A DNA stretch of 64,000 nt from Siphlonurus alternatus (lineage: Eukaryota; Arthropoda; Insecta; Ephemeroptera; Siphlonuridae). The position numbers were made by a program, and so were the translations under genes. The DNA is taken from assembly GCA_949825025.1 (NCBI GenBank), contig OX463786.1:13720809-13784808 (forward strand). The letters run 5' to 3'. Positions 12,191 to 36,702 of the stretch are shown here, one piece after another. The notes beneath the pieces were generated by a model, which was not told the origin of the DNA, did not search any database, and saw only the letters and a list, made by a program, of their open reading frames with translations. Position 1 is the stretch's first letter. Every line of letters starts with the position of its first letter.

Positions 12191-13143
12191 CTAAAAATTA
12201 TTTAAATATTGCCCTCATTTACGAAACATAATCCCATATTACTCAACAAGTTGTTTTTGAAAAATAAAATACGTGTTTTTCATTAAAATTTTATCATCGT
12301 TTGTATAAAAGCCTTTGTCAATATTTAATTTCATGCATGCGTATTTAAAAGTATTGTATAAGGCTTATAATGTGTGATTATGTCTAATGAATAGATTTTG
12401 TTTACATTATTGTATCAGAAATAACATTTTTATCTTTTATTTTTAACATAATATATTGACTTAAAATTTAAAATCAATAACATGTTTAATCTTTTTATTG
12501 ACTATGGAGAACAATGAACAATATGATTGACATGTCTTATTGACTCAACAATGGTAAAATTATATTTGTTAAAATATTATAAACATATTTGCCATTTGAA
12601 AGAGATGGAAAAGTTTATTTAGGCTTCTTAATTGACATTGCAGACATTTACGACCTTTTGGAAAATTTCAGTTGCTATGTACGATACTATCTAAAGCACG
12701 ATGTAATGTATAAAATACAAAGTTAATTGTTCCAAATTAAGTAAATACATCATGTAATTTTAGGGATTTCTTTAGCAGAAAGTCAAACTAAAGATTATAT
12801 CGTTTATGGTTATCTTTATTTTATTTCATATTATATTAAGGAAATGCAATTATTTACTGCTGTGTAATGACTTTGTAGGGGTATGGCATTTATAAAAGAG
12901 TTACACCATTATAGCAGACAAAACACCAAAAATTAAAAAAAAAAAAATACTCCTAATTTGTACCCTTAATTTAATACTATTTTCACTAATTTATATAGTA
13001 CGTCCTCTTGAGACTTGAGACTGTGGACTGTGGTTGTGATCTCCTGATTTGTCCCCTTGTTAGTTTTATAGAAAATATTCTCCATAATGATTTCTCTCTA
13101 CGTTTTTCACATTCATTAATCACGGTCTCTTTTTGTGTTCCAG

Positions 13144-16100
13144 AGTCGTGGGTTGAGCTGGATGATGGCAGTCCCTCAAGCGTTCTGCCCCAGCAAGTGC
13201 TGCCCCACGCTGCACAAGGGGAGCGCGGTACCCCCACCCCCCTGGTGCCGCCCCCACCCTTTAGCAGCACCAACGACGAGTACCTCCGTCTACTAAAAGA
13301 GGCCCAGCGTGAGAGCAACCACTCGTCGGCACGGGTCTCCATCGCCTCTTCCCGCAGAGATTCGCCTCGGGGAAGGTAGGGAGCCTTTTGATGTGTACCT
13401 TTTACTTAGAACGCAATTTTGAAGTGAGATCAGGATGAAGGCTACATTGAAAGGCACAATTTTTAAAGGTTCAAATTTAACCTTGATTTTGGTAAATTTT
13501 CCAGTCTTAAAAAAAAAAATTGTACTCTATATATATTATATTATGTTGTCTTCATTTTTTGTAAATATTCATTGAAAAAATTGAAATGATTAAGAAAAAC
13601 TTCTATATTTTCCCTGTTAAATAAAATATTTGGGGAAGAGAGGGTGAAGAGAGCCTCCCATCCCCTTGTAACTCTGATTTTTCTGTTAAGCTTTACATGA
13701 CTTGCATCGTATTCTCAAGGAAATGTAAGGGGCTTGTATAGGTAGACCTTGTGGAGTGTGGAGTGTGGACCAATTTATATTTATATAAACGAATACTACT
13801 CCATTTGCAAATTGTAGCGCAAACAACATATAAATTGTGAGTGGCAAACGTGCCAGTCAGGCCTCTTGTTAATTTATATTATTGTGTTGTTGCAGCCCCA
13901 AGTCACCCCCTAACAGCCCCAACACAGAACTTTCAAGTGAGGAGGACCCACACCTCAAGGGATACTACATCAACAAGGTGAGAGGCTTGGTCATCAATTG
14001 AAGTTGGATAATAAACCATTCACCCAAAATAAAACACTACATTTTAAATTAATAATCTGTAGACCTTTATACTAATCTGGTAAGAGTTTTTAAAGTATGG
14101 GAACAATTTTTTGAAATTTATTAATAAAACTAGAGTTTTTATTGCCTATACCCTTCTTTAGCATCAATAAATATATATTATACTGTGAGATTTTAGTAAT
14201 GTTATTTTAATCTTTTTTTGATATGATTTGAAAATTTCAAAGTATAACTAAAACCAATGAGAATAACATATACAGTAGATTTTATTTTACTGCAACATCA
14301 CCATTCTTAATTTGACTATTTTAGTCGTGCAAACGGCTGTAGAGTAGAGAAAATTGACACTCCTCGTTTGTGACATTTACTAATGGTTGTTTGTTTTTGC
14401 AGGAGCTTGAGGAGGAGTCTCGCAACACGGACTGGGTGTGGGACTGGAGCAGCCGTCCCGACCAGGCTCCACCAAAGTGAGTCCCTCGACATCAGTGTGA
14501 CATGCAGCTTTAGTTGTGGTGACTGCAGAGCTGTAGTACAAAACTTCAAATGTTAACTGTACAGTAAAAAGATAAAATAAGAATTTAAAAAAAAAAAGTT
14601 ATCCACCAATTAGTTAAGGCACTGCTTACTAAAACTTAAGCCCTAAAACTAGTTTAATACCTTACTGCATATAATCTTTTACTTTACTTGTTGTAGAAAA
14701 GGGGAAAACAAAACAAAAAACAAATAGAAGCTTGAAAGTAACGGTTTTTTATTTATTTATTTATTTATTTTGGAGTTGCCTATATTTTTTTAAAAATAAT
14801 TCTTCTACTATAACAAACTAGTTTGAAATTACAGTTGATTTTTTTTTTACCAATTATAAATAAATACCTGCATAAGATTTGGCATCTTGGTGATATTTAA
14901 ATTCTCCTGCCAGAAAACCAGACTAGCCTTTGAACGTCAAATCTGACGGTTGGATGTTTCAGGGACTGGAAGTTCCGCCACCCGTCTCCCCCCTGTGGAC
15001 GTCGTTCGTACAGTATCCGCCACGCCAAGGTCGGCAAGACGTCGCTCTTCTCCCGCGAGGTGCTCTACACGCTGTTCCTCACCAATGTCATCTCCCTGCT
15101 GCTCGGCACTGGACTGGGGTGAGCCAATCAGAAAGTAGCGTGACTAAAAACCAGCCAATCAAAAAGAACAAATATTTAAAAAATGTATATATACATGAGA
15201 AATTTCACTCCATTTTTCTACTTAAGATTATAATGTATTTAACTAACAATTATCATCACAATTTATCCTGGGTGTTTTAGACATCCTAGCTTGAAGTGTG
15301 TACTGATCAGGGTACAGCACTAAAAAATATTTGCTCATAAATCTGTTATAGTTAAAGGAGGAGAACGGCTTCACCTTTAATATTTTTATCCTTTCATAAA
15401 CAATATATCGTCGTTGTAGCGCTCTTTTGACCAATCTAGCTTTATAAGTTATGACTTTTTGACCAATCTAAAATTATAAGTTTTGACCTTTTGACCAATC
15501 TTTAAAAATTTTGGCAGGGACAAATGTCCAAAATCTCAAAAGTTACAACTTTTTTTTTATTGCACCATTCGAAAGAGCGTAAAATTTGCCACAAGATGGC
15601 ACCACTCGTACAAGAAGTTAAGAAAATAATTGATTGGACAAAAGGTCATAACTTATAAAAAGAGATTGGTCAGAAGGTCAAAACTTATAATTTTAGATTG
15701 GTCAAAAAGTCATAACTTATAAAGCTAGATTGGTCAAAAGAGCGCTACAACGACGATATATCAAACTTATTATTGCATCAAAAAAATAGGCACCACCTAT
15801 AGGCCTTCTAAGAGTTCTAGCAATTGACATTCAAAAGAGTGACAAACAAAAGTGGGGCTAACAATGTCATTAGAAAGTGGTGATTATATTTTTGGTGCAC
15901 TAATAAATTTGACATTATTATAAAAAAGTAAAAATATAAAAACTGAAGAAGTTCCATTTAAGGTATAACCTGAGAATTTGTCTGTCAAGGTCAAGAGGCG
16001 TGGCTATAGTGGCAACACTGTTTGCATTGGAATGCGCATAAATTTTTAGGAGGGGGTGGTGACAACAGTCCTTGAGAACGTTGCCACATTTCTCATAACA

Positions 16101-16988
16101 TATAGGAAACGATCATCGCCACGGTTCAAAATATATGAAAACAATTCAGAAAAATAGTCTAAAAAATTAGGTTTTAGTAAAAAAAAAAGTAAAGGAATCT
16201 GTTGTATAGTTTTTTTGCAATGCTAATTGACAAATTTAACATTGGAAGGATACAAAATTCTCATTTAAATAAATTAATTATAATTAAACCAACGGTTAAA
16301 AAATTCCGAAAAAATTCAGAGCTAATTTGACGATTGTTGTGAGTCCACCAAATTAATTTGAAGAAAATCTGTTGTAGCGAATTTTTCGTCCAAATTTCTC
16401 AGGTTAAGCCTTAAGTTATATCTGCTTTAATGGAGTATCGACCTCAACATTTTTTATTGCATAAATGGATAGAGGGTGCAAAAATATGCTACTCTGAATT
16501 TTTTCATATTTTTCTGAGACCAGGAAGTATTTTTAAAAAATTATTGAAAGTCCATTTTGATGACGTCACGAGGCGCCTCTCTTTAAGAAAAGGATAGGAC
16601 ATTAACGCCCGTGACGTCATAAAACGGACTTTCAATAATTTTTTAAAAATACTTCCCGGGCTCAGAAAAATCTGAAAAAATTCAGAGTAGCATATTTTTG
16701 CACCCTCTATCCATTTCTGCAATAAAAAAATTTGAGGCCAGTACTCCATTTAGCACCGATTTAGCCTGCTATGTACTATTGGTACTATGTTTAGTACTAC
16801 TATACAGTTTTACCTCTAGATTAATTCGTAGTATTAAGTTGTGAACACCCTGTCTGCCTCTGTATTGACCCCTCTATCTCCTTGTTGTATTGTTGCTGAT
16901 TCTTTTGGTCTATTGTTCCAGTGTGTGGCTGAGCAGACGGGCTCCCGAGGGTGGTCTTCTTCTTCTTCCCCAGATCTCCGTGGAGTGA
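13144..16988 (+). CDS. BNIP3: BNIP3-like mitophagy receptor (5' partial)
   Basis: Five exons were joined: 13144-13375, 13896-13977, 14403-14476, 14963-15118 and 16922-16988, stopping at TGA 16986-16988. They give about 203 residues; one or more upstream exons with the start codon were not found (the first codon here is split). BNIP3 is an outer-mitochondrial-membrane receptor that binds LC3/GABARAP for mitophagy and has weak BH3-like activity. Evidence includes SWVEL near the N-terminus (the family LIR motif, W-x-x-L), a Ser/Pro-rich middle, the family signature DWVWDWSSRPDQAPPK, and a C-terminal membrane segment, VLYTLFLTNVISLLLGTGLG. The small-xxx-small helix motif is kept as G-x-x-x-G, but the position of the dimer-stabilising His of the human protein is Leu here. 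The luminal tail is short, ending ISVE. Intron 4 (15119-16921) carries two hairpin elements. Confidence 0.88.
15403..15761. mobile_element. 359-bp foldback element in BNIP3 intron 4
   Basis: The left arm begins ATATATCGTCGTTGTAGCGC and the right arm ends with its reverse complement. The arms are about 110 bp and contain repeated TTTTGACCAATC words spaced by ATAAGTT. The roughly 130-bp centre is not palindromic. There is no coding capacity. It is a MITE-type hairpin. Confidence 0.75.
16429..16750. mobile_element. Hairpin MITE family H1, copy 1 (BNIP3 intron 4)
   Basis: This is an almost complete palindrome beginning AATGGAGTATCGACCTCAA and ending in the inverted form (GTACTCCATT). Inner arms share GGATAGAGGGTGCAAA and the paired words AAAATTATTGAAAGTCC and GGACTTTCAATAATTTT. 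Two TGACGTCA palindromes flank the centre. Related copies lie at 25243-25586, 32615-32926 and 60165-60455. Confidence 0.85.
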
Positions 16989-19767
16989 CCGTTGAGGGAC
17001 CCTAGACCACCAGCTCGACTATTACTACACTTATTATTATAATTACTAATGTTAAGCCATCGCCAAGTAGTTAGGCCGCAAACCTCATTCTGCACTATCG
17101 ACCAAGGCTTTTTTTTTTTTATAATGCTACAGACAAGGGAATATATTGTCTGTAAAACCAAGTTAGTCTTTGCATCTTCAAACATTTATCCCTAATTTGT
17201 GAATCTTTGTCAATTTTTTTTTATATATATTTGACTGTGAAATTGCTGATAGGAAATCTTATTGTTTTCTACAGCTTTATGGCGTATACAATGATAATTC
17301 TTTTAAGATGAACTAATACTTTTTAAGTTAAAATGAGAATTTGATATGCGATAAAGAGCGTCATTTCTTTTGTTATAATTAGATTATTTTTTAATTTTGT
17401 TGAACAGCAATTGTTCATGGTTTTATAAAATAACCATGGTATATATATATTTTATTTTTTACAAAGAATGTCCAAAGTAATTAAGTGTTTATTTTTGATA
17501 TTTTTATTGCTAAGACTAATTTGGTTAAAAATAAATTGAAAGGTTTTTGTTTTGTAATTGTACAAAGAAGGTTATTGTTTTGATTTTTTTCTTATTTCAT
17601 TTTGAAATTTGCTTTATTATCTTTAAAAAACGTCTTTATTAATTTCAATAGTAGAGTAGGAAACATGTACTCTAAACTCTTAACTTTTGATCTTTACTTG
17701 TTATTAGTAATTGTCAAAAGTAAATGGCCATATCTCAATTAATATTTATTTATATTTCAAATTAATATTTAAAATTAATGTTTAATATTGAAATATAAAT
17801 ATTTACCAACAAAAAGTAAAAATAAACAAAAAAAATAATCGTACCTTACCATTATATATGTGGAAGCCCAACTTATATAGATAGTCAATTTAAAAATTCT
17901 AATTCTATTGAATAAAAAATTATATACAGACTGAAACAAATTTTAAAATATTAAATTATTTTAAGAAATTGAATATTATAGTGCAATTTTATATATAAAC
18001 ACATCAAGTTAATATTATTAACAATTAGTTAACTGCAACTATAATATAATTATTGAGCTTTATTAATGGATCTTGTAGAAGCCATGCATTCACTGTGTGA
18101 GAAATCTTATTCAAAGTATCAATTATTTTTACAATAATTGATAAATGTAAATGGAATGATGTGCAATATAAATTAATTGCAAGTTAAAAAATATGAAACT
18201 GTGGAATTTTGTTTCATCGTACGCCTCCCCTAATTTCTTTTGATGAGAATATTAGGAGAGTTATTATATACAATCAATTGCCTAAAAAAATGGAATTTAA
18301 AGTCGAATTTACGAAAACAAAGTATTTAAATTCCTATTTTTTTGCACGACTCTTAATATTATAATTGGCTTATAATGTTCTTCCCCCCTCCTCCCAAATA
18401 TTTAAAATCTAATTAATGTTGACTGTCGGTAAATATGTAAATTAATAATTTGTCTAATTGTGATTACATTTGATGAAATTAATTATTTTCCTCTCATTAT
18501 TAGTAATTTAATTTACATTCCTTAGTGGTCAGTTAATTATTGTAATTTTATTGCTTTAATTACATTTTTTTACCTAATTAGTTTATAGCACTTGATAACT
18601 TTTAAAATTGTTATTTTTTCTTCTCCTTTTTTTGCAAAACCTTGAAATATTACATTTAATGCATGTAGGCACTTAATAAATTATAATACTATAAAGTAGA
18701 TTGTGGTATTTATTAATAATAAAATATTGACTCTTTTATGTCAATTTTTAAATATAAAAAATATATTACAATTTTAATTAGATTTTTCTAATTAGTGACA
18801 AATTAAAAAGAAACTAACTATCTTTCTTATTTTATAACTATAATTGATACATAAAAAATTAAATATGTATTTAAATTTTTATACAATTGACCTAATTGAA
18901 GAAAGATTATTATGATTTGTACATTGATGTAAATGTGTTTTTTGATTAATAAATGAACCTCTATCAAAGAAATTAATTTGTTTTAAATCAACATCCACTT
19001 TCGTGATTTCTTCAAAATAATTAATTTTAGTTTTGTGAGAGTAAATTTTTTTTTTTTAATGACGAAAGGAACAAAAGGATAATTTAAAACAAAACAATGG
19101 CATAACTACAGTATAAGGCCATTTAATAGTGTCTCTAGGACATAGTGTACTTAAAATGCTTTTTATTTTATTTTTTTTACAGCAGTGAATTAATACAGGT
19201 AGGGTACAAAATTTTGCCACTGCCTTTTTTCCCCATATTTTTCCGAGTTAAGAAACTAGTTGTAACAAATTATTGAAATTGCAGCCACAACTACCCTCTG
19301 GAGATATTTGTGCTCTTTGGTTTATATTTATTATAACTTGCACAGGGTTTTTATTTATATTTCAGTTTATTTACAAGTATAGTTACATTGAGTTCAATAA
19401 TTAGATAATCATTTTATTTTTATATATAAATATATAAAAGTATTGCAATTCATGCCATTTTGCATAAATGCATTTAAATGCTGGAGTTTCTGGAAAAACA
19501 AACATTAAACCTAACATACACTGAGAATAAACACAAATAAAAAATATAGCGAGTTTGTATTTAAAAAAAAAATAATAATAATAAAAGAAGCTTCTTATAA
19601 TTATATTAAAATTTAATAATTTTTAAAATTGCAATTCTATTATTATGAATATATATATATGAGGTTATCGCTCATGCAACTCCACCTTTCCAGGACTGCT
19701 TGCAATGGCCTCTCACATGATCTGATGCGAACTCCATGTTTTCCATTCAACTTGAGTTCCGGACTCT
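16989..19767. other. BNIP3 3' UTR and convergent intergenic region
   Basis: This is extremely AT-rich sequence between the BNIP3 stop codon and the TSEN15 stop codon, which converge. Several AATAAA words occur on the + strand (for example near 17532 and 18947), but the site used cannot be chosen by eye. No coding exon was recognised. Confidence 0.5.
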
Positions 19768-22228
19768 TCAGCCCACCGCGTGCTCCGTCTGTGCGGACTC
19801 CTCCAGCTGGGGCTGCTGAGTGACGTGCCCCACGATCTCCGGCGCGAGGAAGGAGGCAGGGTCCACCTTCCTGCGCTCCCGCTTGTCCGACCTCGGGGGA
19901 ACAAGACCTCGGGTCAGCTCGTGAAGCACCATCGTCGAGTCGCCGTCAACAATGGCCAGTGTCAGTCTGCACAATGACATGACTTGATGATTAGCATTAA
20001 TTACAAAGTCTTATGCTCTCATGTTCATAAATAAAGTATTCTGAGTAAGAAACTGTCCGGTGATCGGAGGAAACAATTAACATATGGGATAATTAGACAG
20101 TTATTGATTCACATGTAAATTACTTTATGTAAATTATCATTGACTGTTTAAATTACTATAAAAGTTTAAGTATAATCAGACGTTTTTCGTTAAACGTGAC
20201 TTCTGAAGTTCTGAGGCATGCATGGCGTTTGTTAAAGTCAAAATTTTAGGTCTGAATACATTATATTAGGGTAACTAAAAAGCACTAAACAACTAAAGCA
20301 CATTTTTCAAGATACAGCAGAAAGGATTGTGAAAAGGGGTAACAGCGGGGAGAAAGGGGGGTAAAGCATAACATAGAAAAATGCAATAGAAAATGTTGTT
20401 CCTCGCTTAAAAAGTTTGAAGATGTTATCCTCAAAATGTTTTATCCGCAGGAAAATAAAAATGAGTAAAAAATAAAAGAGATTATCTCCTCCACCACAAG
20501 ATGTTCACACACAATCCTTCAAAGCATACTTGACATATTCTGACCGTGTGGAGCGATTTGTATTCATTTGAATGTAAACTGAAAATTTTTCTATACTAAT
20601 GGCATCCCCGACTGTTTAAGTTTCATTGAGGATAAACATTGAATGGGTTATAACTTCTCCCGCTCCCACTCCACTCACTCACTCCTTCATAAACCAAACA
20701 GTGAGGGAGTGGAATTCCCTGCCGTCCGAGGTGGTAGGGGCGGAGAGTTACGGGGGATTTAAGAGTGCGTTGAGCACTATATTGCGACCCACCGTGGTTT
20801 AGCCACATTTGCCGCAGATCGTTAAATCTAAATCTCACTATTCTATAGAAATAATATTTCTAGAATACTTTCTCCCCCGTCCCCCTTCCTCTCGAGGGTT
20901 GGATGATTTTCATTTGGTTGATATTGTTACAGTGTAGGAAGAGTTCTCTTACTTTGTTCCGAGCGGACTGTCCACTCCGACCGTCTCGTGCAGCAGCTCC
21001 AGCCACTCGAGGTTCATCTCCGCTGAGGACGAAATGGGCACGAAGACCTCCGGCTCAGAGTCCTTTTGTCTCTTGGCCGAGACCAGGATGAGGTCAAGCT
21101 CGGGCAGGTAGCGGTGAGAGACATCCCAGAGCAGCAGACCTGCAGTTATTGTGGCGTTAGATTTGGGAACATTATCTTTAATTTAATTTGATCAAATTCA
21201 AGCTGGATCAAGAGGGCTATAAATTATATTAATAGCAGGCAATCTTAGTGAATCAGCTGATTTTGATAGAAAGAACAGGGAATAAACTATTTCCAGATGT
21301 AACCTACCTCTTGCGTGAAAGACTGGTATTGTCAAATGATAAGTTATATCATATCATACAAAATTGCTTACGCGCGAGAGGCAAGAGTGGTGATACCGCC
21401 CTGGGAAACATATAGAACCTTCTGAAATTTTCTGTTAACTTAATTTCTGACCGTAAAGACACCGACGTCTTCTCTGTCACTATAATATATGCATATTATG
21501 ATATAATGTCTGTATAATATAGTATTCCTACTAATGTTTTGCAGGACCAATTTCCTTCATTTCTACATGTACAGTACAGGATGCATATAGTATGTACATA
21601 AAGGTGCTTTCACATTTTCGAAAATCGCTACGGAGTTCCGTAGCAATGCCGTAAGCCTTTCACATATTCTTGTTTGTCTGCGGCAGCTGCGGCGGAAAAT
21701 CATGTGAATGCCGCAGCAAAATCAAACTCATCTTGATTTTGCTACGGAGTTCCGTATGTAGAACGTGCCGCAGAAGATCGCGAGGTGCTACGGTGCGCCA
21801 CAGCAAAATCAACACATTTGATACGGAGTAGCTACGGCGTGTTTCCATAGCGATTTTCGAATATGTGAAAGCACCTTAAGGGGTACCATGCAGTCGCTCT
21901 CAGCAAATAAAAAATTATGACACTTTAATTACTGTACAGTACATACTGTATGCATATGCATACTGTATTAGAGCTTAAATTATGAGATCATATGAGATGA
22001 AGAGGAATACTATAAAATTTATTTATGTGAAGTATTTATGTGTAATTTTCAAAAAATTAATACCTTCACACAACTCTATGTAGACTTGAAAGGCGAGGTC
22101 CACTTGAGAGACATCACAACATCCAAGTTCTTGCATTTCTCTGAGCTGTAAAAAATAATTTTCATTAAAATTCTGAAGCAATATATATTTAAATTTATTG
22201 CATTACTTACCACAGGGTGGTTATCCAT
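19768..22228 (-). CDS. TSEN15: tRNA-splicing endonuclease subunit Sen15
   Basis: Four exons on the minus strand were joined: 22211-22228, 22064-22145, 20953-21139 and 19768-19966. They give 161 residues, close to the human 171. Phases (0, 1, 2) close exactly, and all introns are GT-AG. Sen15 is a structural subunit of the TSEN complex that cuts introns from pre-tRNA in the nucleus; it pairs with Sen34 and has no catalytic triad of its own. The N-terminus (MDNHPVLREMQELG, then QVDLAFQVYIELCEG) matches the human start of the fold. The C-terminal strand LTLAIVDGDSTMVLHEL matches the family motif. The last 45 residues are a charged tail unlike human. It starts 277 bp from the divergent PI4K2A start. 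The last intron contains a LINE remnant, and the second a MITE. Confidence 0.88.
20680..20936 (+). mobile_element. LINE 3'-end remnant in TSEN15 intron 3
   Basis: A + strand frame from 20680 to a TAG at 20800-20802 reads FINQTVREWNSLPSEVV, followed by a GFKSAL word. That is the usual C-terminal end of many CR1/Jockey-type non-LTR retrotransposon reverse transcriptases (T-V-R-x-W-N-x-L-P). The following 130 bp, with a C-rich run, may be its 3' UTR. The rest of the element is gone. It lies antisense to TSEN15. Confidence 0.6.
21601..21877. mobile_element. MITE with AAGGTGCTTTCACAT ends (TSEN15 intron 2)
   Basis: The terminal inverted repeat starts AAGGTGCTTTCACAT and is mirrored at the right end (ATGTGAAAGCACCTT). 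The arms continue with CGAAAATCGCTA and GCTACGGAGT words, giving a CG-containing, moderately GC-rich 277-bp hairpin. There is no coding capacity. Its ends resemble the element at 24736-24948 (AAGGTGGATTCACAT). Confidence 0.75.
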
Positions 22229-22505
22229 CGTATTACTGTCTAATATCAATATTTTTATCCATAAAAATGCACAAAAACACAACTCAGCTGTCACTGGAAA
22301 AAATTCAAAACTGGTGCGACAAAAAAAGTTGAAACGCGAAAATAAAACATGTGATTCACGTGATGGCAGATGACAAGTAAAGAAGATAAAAAGGGAGACG
22401 TAGATATCTATTTATTGAGTGTTTGTGGCGTGTGTATGTATTAATAAGTACCTTATTATATTTAATATTATATATACCAATATAATTTATATATATTAAA
22501 GCTCG
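22229..22505. promoter_or_regulatory. Divergent promoter between TSEN15 and PI4K2A
   Basis: Only 277 bp separate the two start codons, which point away from each other, so both promoters must lie here or overlap the 5' UTRs. The segment contains a palindromic E-box, TCACGTGA, at 22356-22363 (bHLH-zip type, as for USF or MITF/TFE). It also has TA-rich stretches near 22460-22500 on the PI4K2A side. No other recognised element was found. Confidence 0.55.
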
Positions 22506-33724
<11,219 letters not shown>

Positions 33725-36702
33725 TCCACCATTCGTAACCATCCTAGCCAGGGTAGGGGTTGGCGAACCCTGCCCTCTACAGGGTAACAGACAGCTTCAT
33801 ACTTGACAAGACTTAATAAAAACAATCTTTATATATTGTTTACCAAAATAATAACTGAAATAAATTTTGTTATGCTTGGAAATTATACAGTTAAAATTAT
33901 AAACATTTAAAATAATAATTATTAATTTTGTTATGGTTAATAATGAAACATTTAATTGATATTTTGTTTAATCCTCAGCATAATATTAAGTTTTTGGTTA
34001 CTAATGTTAACGATCTAAAATAATGTAGAGTTTTTATAAGTCTGTGTCCAAACCTTTTCTGCGAGACCAAAATAAATCTTATCAATTTTCACGGTTTGAA
34101 CAACGAAAAGCAGAAAAAGGTTTACAAAAATTGAGGTTGTCTGTTTGCCATCTTTAAATTCCCAGCTTTGCAAGCCTGATCACAAGAATAGAGATGAATT
34201 CTTAGCCTTCATGTTATAATGAGTAATTTACTTTCAGTACTGTAGTACTAATTTGGATTTTTTTTAGATTACGAGCCATTTTATGCGAAAACTTTGTATA
34301 ATTTCAACCGTGATCTTTGACAAATTTTCTAAAATTTGTAAACTATCTTCCTAGCTCGAGCTCTTTAAATTATTGCTCTCTAATTAAAAATCAAGAATTC
34401 ATCTCTTTAAGTCATTTTTAAATTTTATTATTATCTGTATTATTTACATCAAAAAAGTAATTATTTAACAACTAAATTTAAGTGTTTTAATGTTTCTAAC
34501 AGACAAACATAACAGAGAATATTTTAACACAACCTTGAATTTAGTTTTGGCACACTCACACAAAAAAAAAAGGCACTATATATTATAGTCTAAATTTTAC
34601 CCTAAATGTTTTTGTTTTTTGTAACACCAAAGTGCCATAAGTATTGGTGAACTAATTAATTGTCTCTAATCAACATCATCATAATATAGATTATATCTTA
34701 TGAACATCATGTTACCTAACTTATGTTTTAAGCATAGCTTTAGAAATAATAATGACCAAAAATGCTAAAGAATGAAAAAATATAATACATTTTTTTTTTT
34801 TTTTTCATTTTTAAACATCACGAAAAAAGCCATTATTTGTATCATTAAAAAAAAATGTTAATTAAATTTTTAAGTCGCTTAGATGACAATTTGTAATATA
34901 TAATAATTATAATTAAAAATATTCATGGGGCTAGTCATAATTGGAGGGATTTGTAAAAGGAAGAAAAGGTGCTACCTTGGTCTGTCAATTTTAAAGCTTA
35001 AATGCTTGCTTGTATGATGCAATTATAACAAAATTTAATTCAAAATTTTAATGGCAGTAGAAATATTGATAAGCAGTAACCCTTTTCCGTTGCATAAAAG
35101 TAAATATTTATTGGTTCAAAACTAAATTCAGTTTTTTAAATGTCAAAAACTTTATGCGAATATTGTTTTGTGGGTAATGTCATGCCTACTGCATGCAGGT
35201 GTAGTGAACTATTTTTTTTTTTTTTTTTTTTTTTTTCAAAACTGTACTTTTTCCCCCTAAAATTACAAATCTGCATTTCTTCGTCTTTTGGAGCTGCTAC
35301 TCCAATAAATCAAGCAGAGTTAACTTTCATTCTGTTCAGAGATGCATCATTCCAATCTCGTTTTATCCTTTTTGTATTCAAAAACAGTAAAATAAATATA
35401 GCAAGTATTATAGTAGTTCCCAAACATATTAAGTTGCATACATATTTATTTTTTTAAATACAAATTCTCTTATCCCCTCTAAATCTCGTAATGAGCCTCT
35501 TTGGCGTGTGGTTTACTCTACAGCAGTCAGATTGTGTTACCTACACACAATATACACCAATACCCCATAATTTACATTGATTTTTCTTTATCTAGCATAC
35601 ACATTTAAAAAAAAAAAATACATTGGTTCCTGTGTATTATGCTGCCATTAAAATTATGCTTGCATGGATAATGTAAAAAAAAAAGAAGCTAATATTGATA
35701 AAAAAAAAGAATGGATTGAAATGATTTCAAAAATACAATCTTAGCTAAGTTATGTACTATATATATTAATATTTAATTGCTAGAAATTGAGATACCTATT
35801 ATTTCATGATAAATTTATCCTTTAATTTGTTTAATATGTATATATTATTCTAGCATATAAATTATATTTTATTTCATGTGTTTTTCAATTTACAAGAGTT
35901 TTGAGCAAAAAACTAACTACTTCTATTTTTGGTTGACATAATATTTATTCTTAATTGAAAACATCAATAAAATTTGTTGACCAGAGAAAAAAGTATTTGC
36001 TTTCTAAATTATTTTAATTACATTTTGCCATTTTTAAGTAATGAAATTGTAATCCATTCTAAAGAGCTATTATTCTCATTTCCAATGTAATTGAAAATAA
36101 GCTCAAAACAATTATAAAACTACTATCATTTTAAGCTGATGTTGCCTGCTTTAATTCTATGTATGTATGTTTTTAATTAGAGCTTTTTAGTAACTTAAAA
36201 AAAAATAATAATAAAAATAATTTGCAAGCTTTTTAATTGCATGCTAAGTAAATTCACTTTGTTTGTGTTGATTGGAATTTTACTGAATTTTATTTTAACA
36301 ATAAATTTTTATTTGTGTATAGAATATAATATTGAATATTATTATATGTTAAAACTTCATTATAATTTCATTCTAATTGAAACTCTAAAAATTACATGAT
36401 AAAAAACTACAAAATATTTTATTTTTTATAATTGTAGTTATATTATTAAATACCTATTTATTTAATATTTGCACCTTTTACTGTAATATATATATATTGT
36501 TATTATTTTTCATCTGATATGCACTGTGATTGGTAAAATTGATATGTAAAAGTATATGAAGAATCCCATGTAATTTGCATGTGTAACAAAAAATCTATAA
36601 AAAAAATAAAGAACATTTCACTAAAAGAAATTCTTTAAAAAAATTTTTTTATTTCTTAACATAAACTAAAGTGCACTAAAACTCTTTTAGTTTAAAATTT
36701 CT

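Noticed and set aside
13008..13379. Long open frames on both strands across the first visible BNIP3 exon
   Set aside because: Only the frame SWVELDDG... continues in phase into the following exons; the minus-strand frame is a shadow of GC-rich coding DNA.
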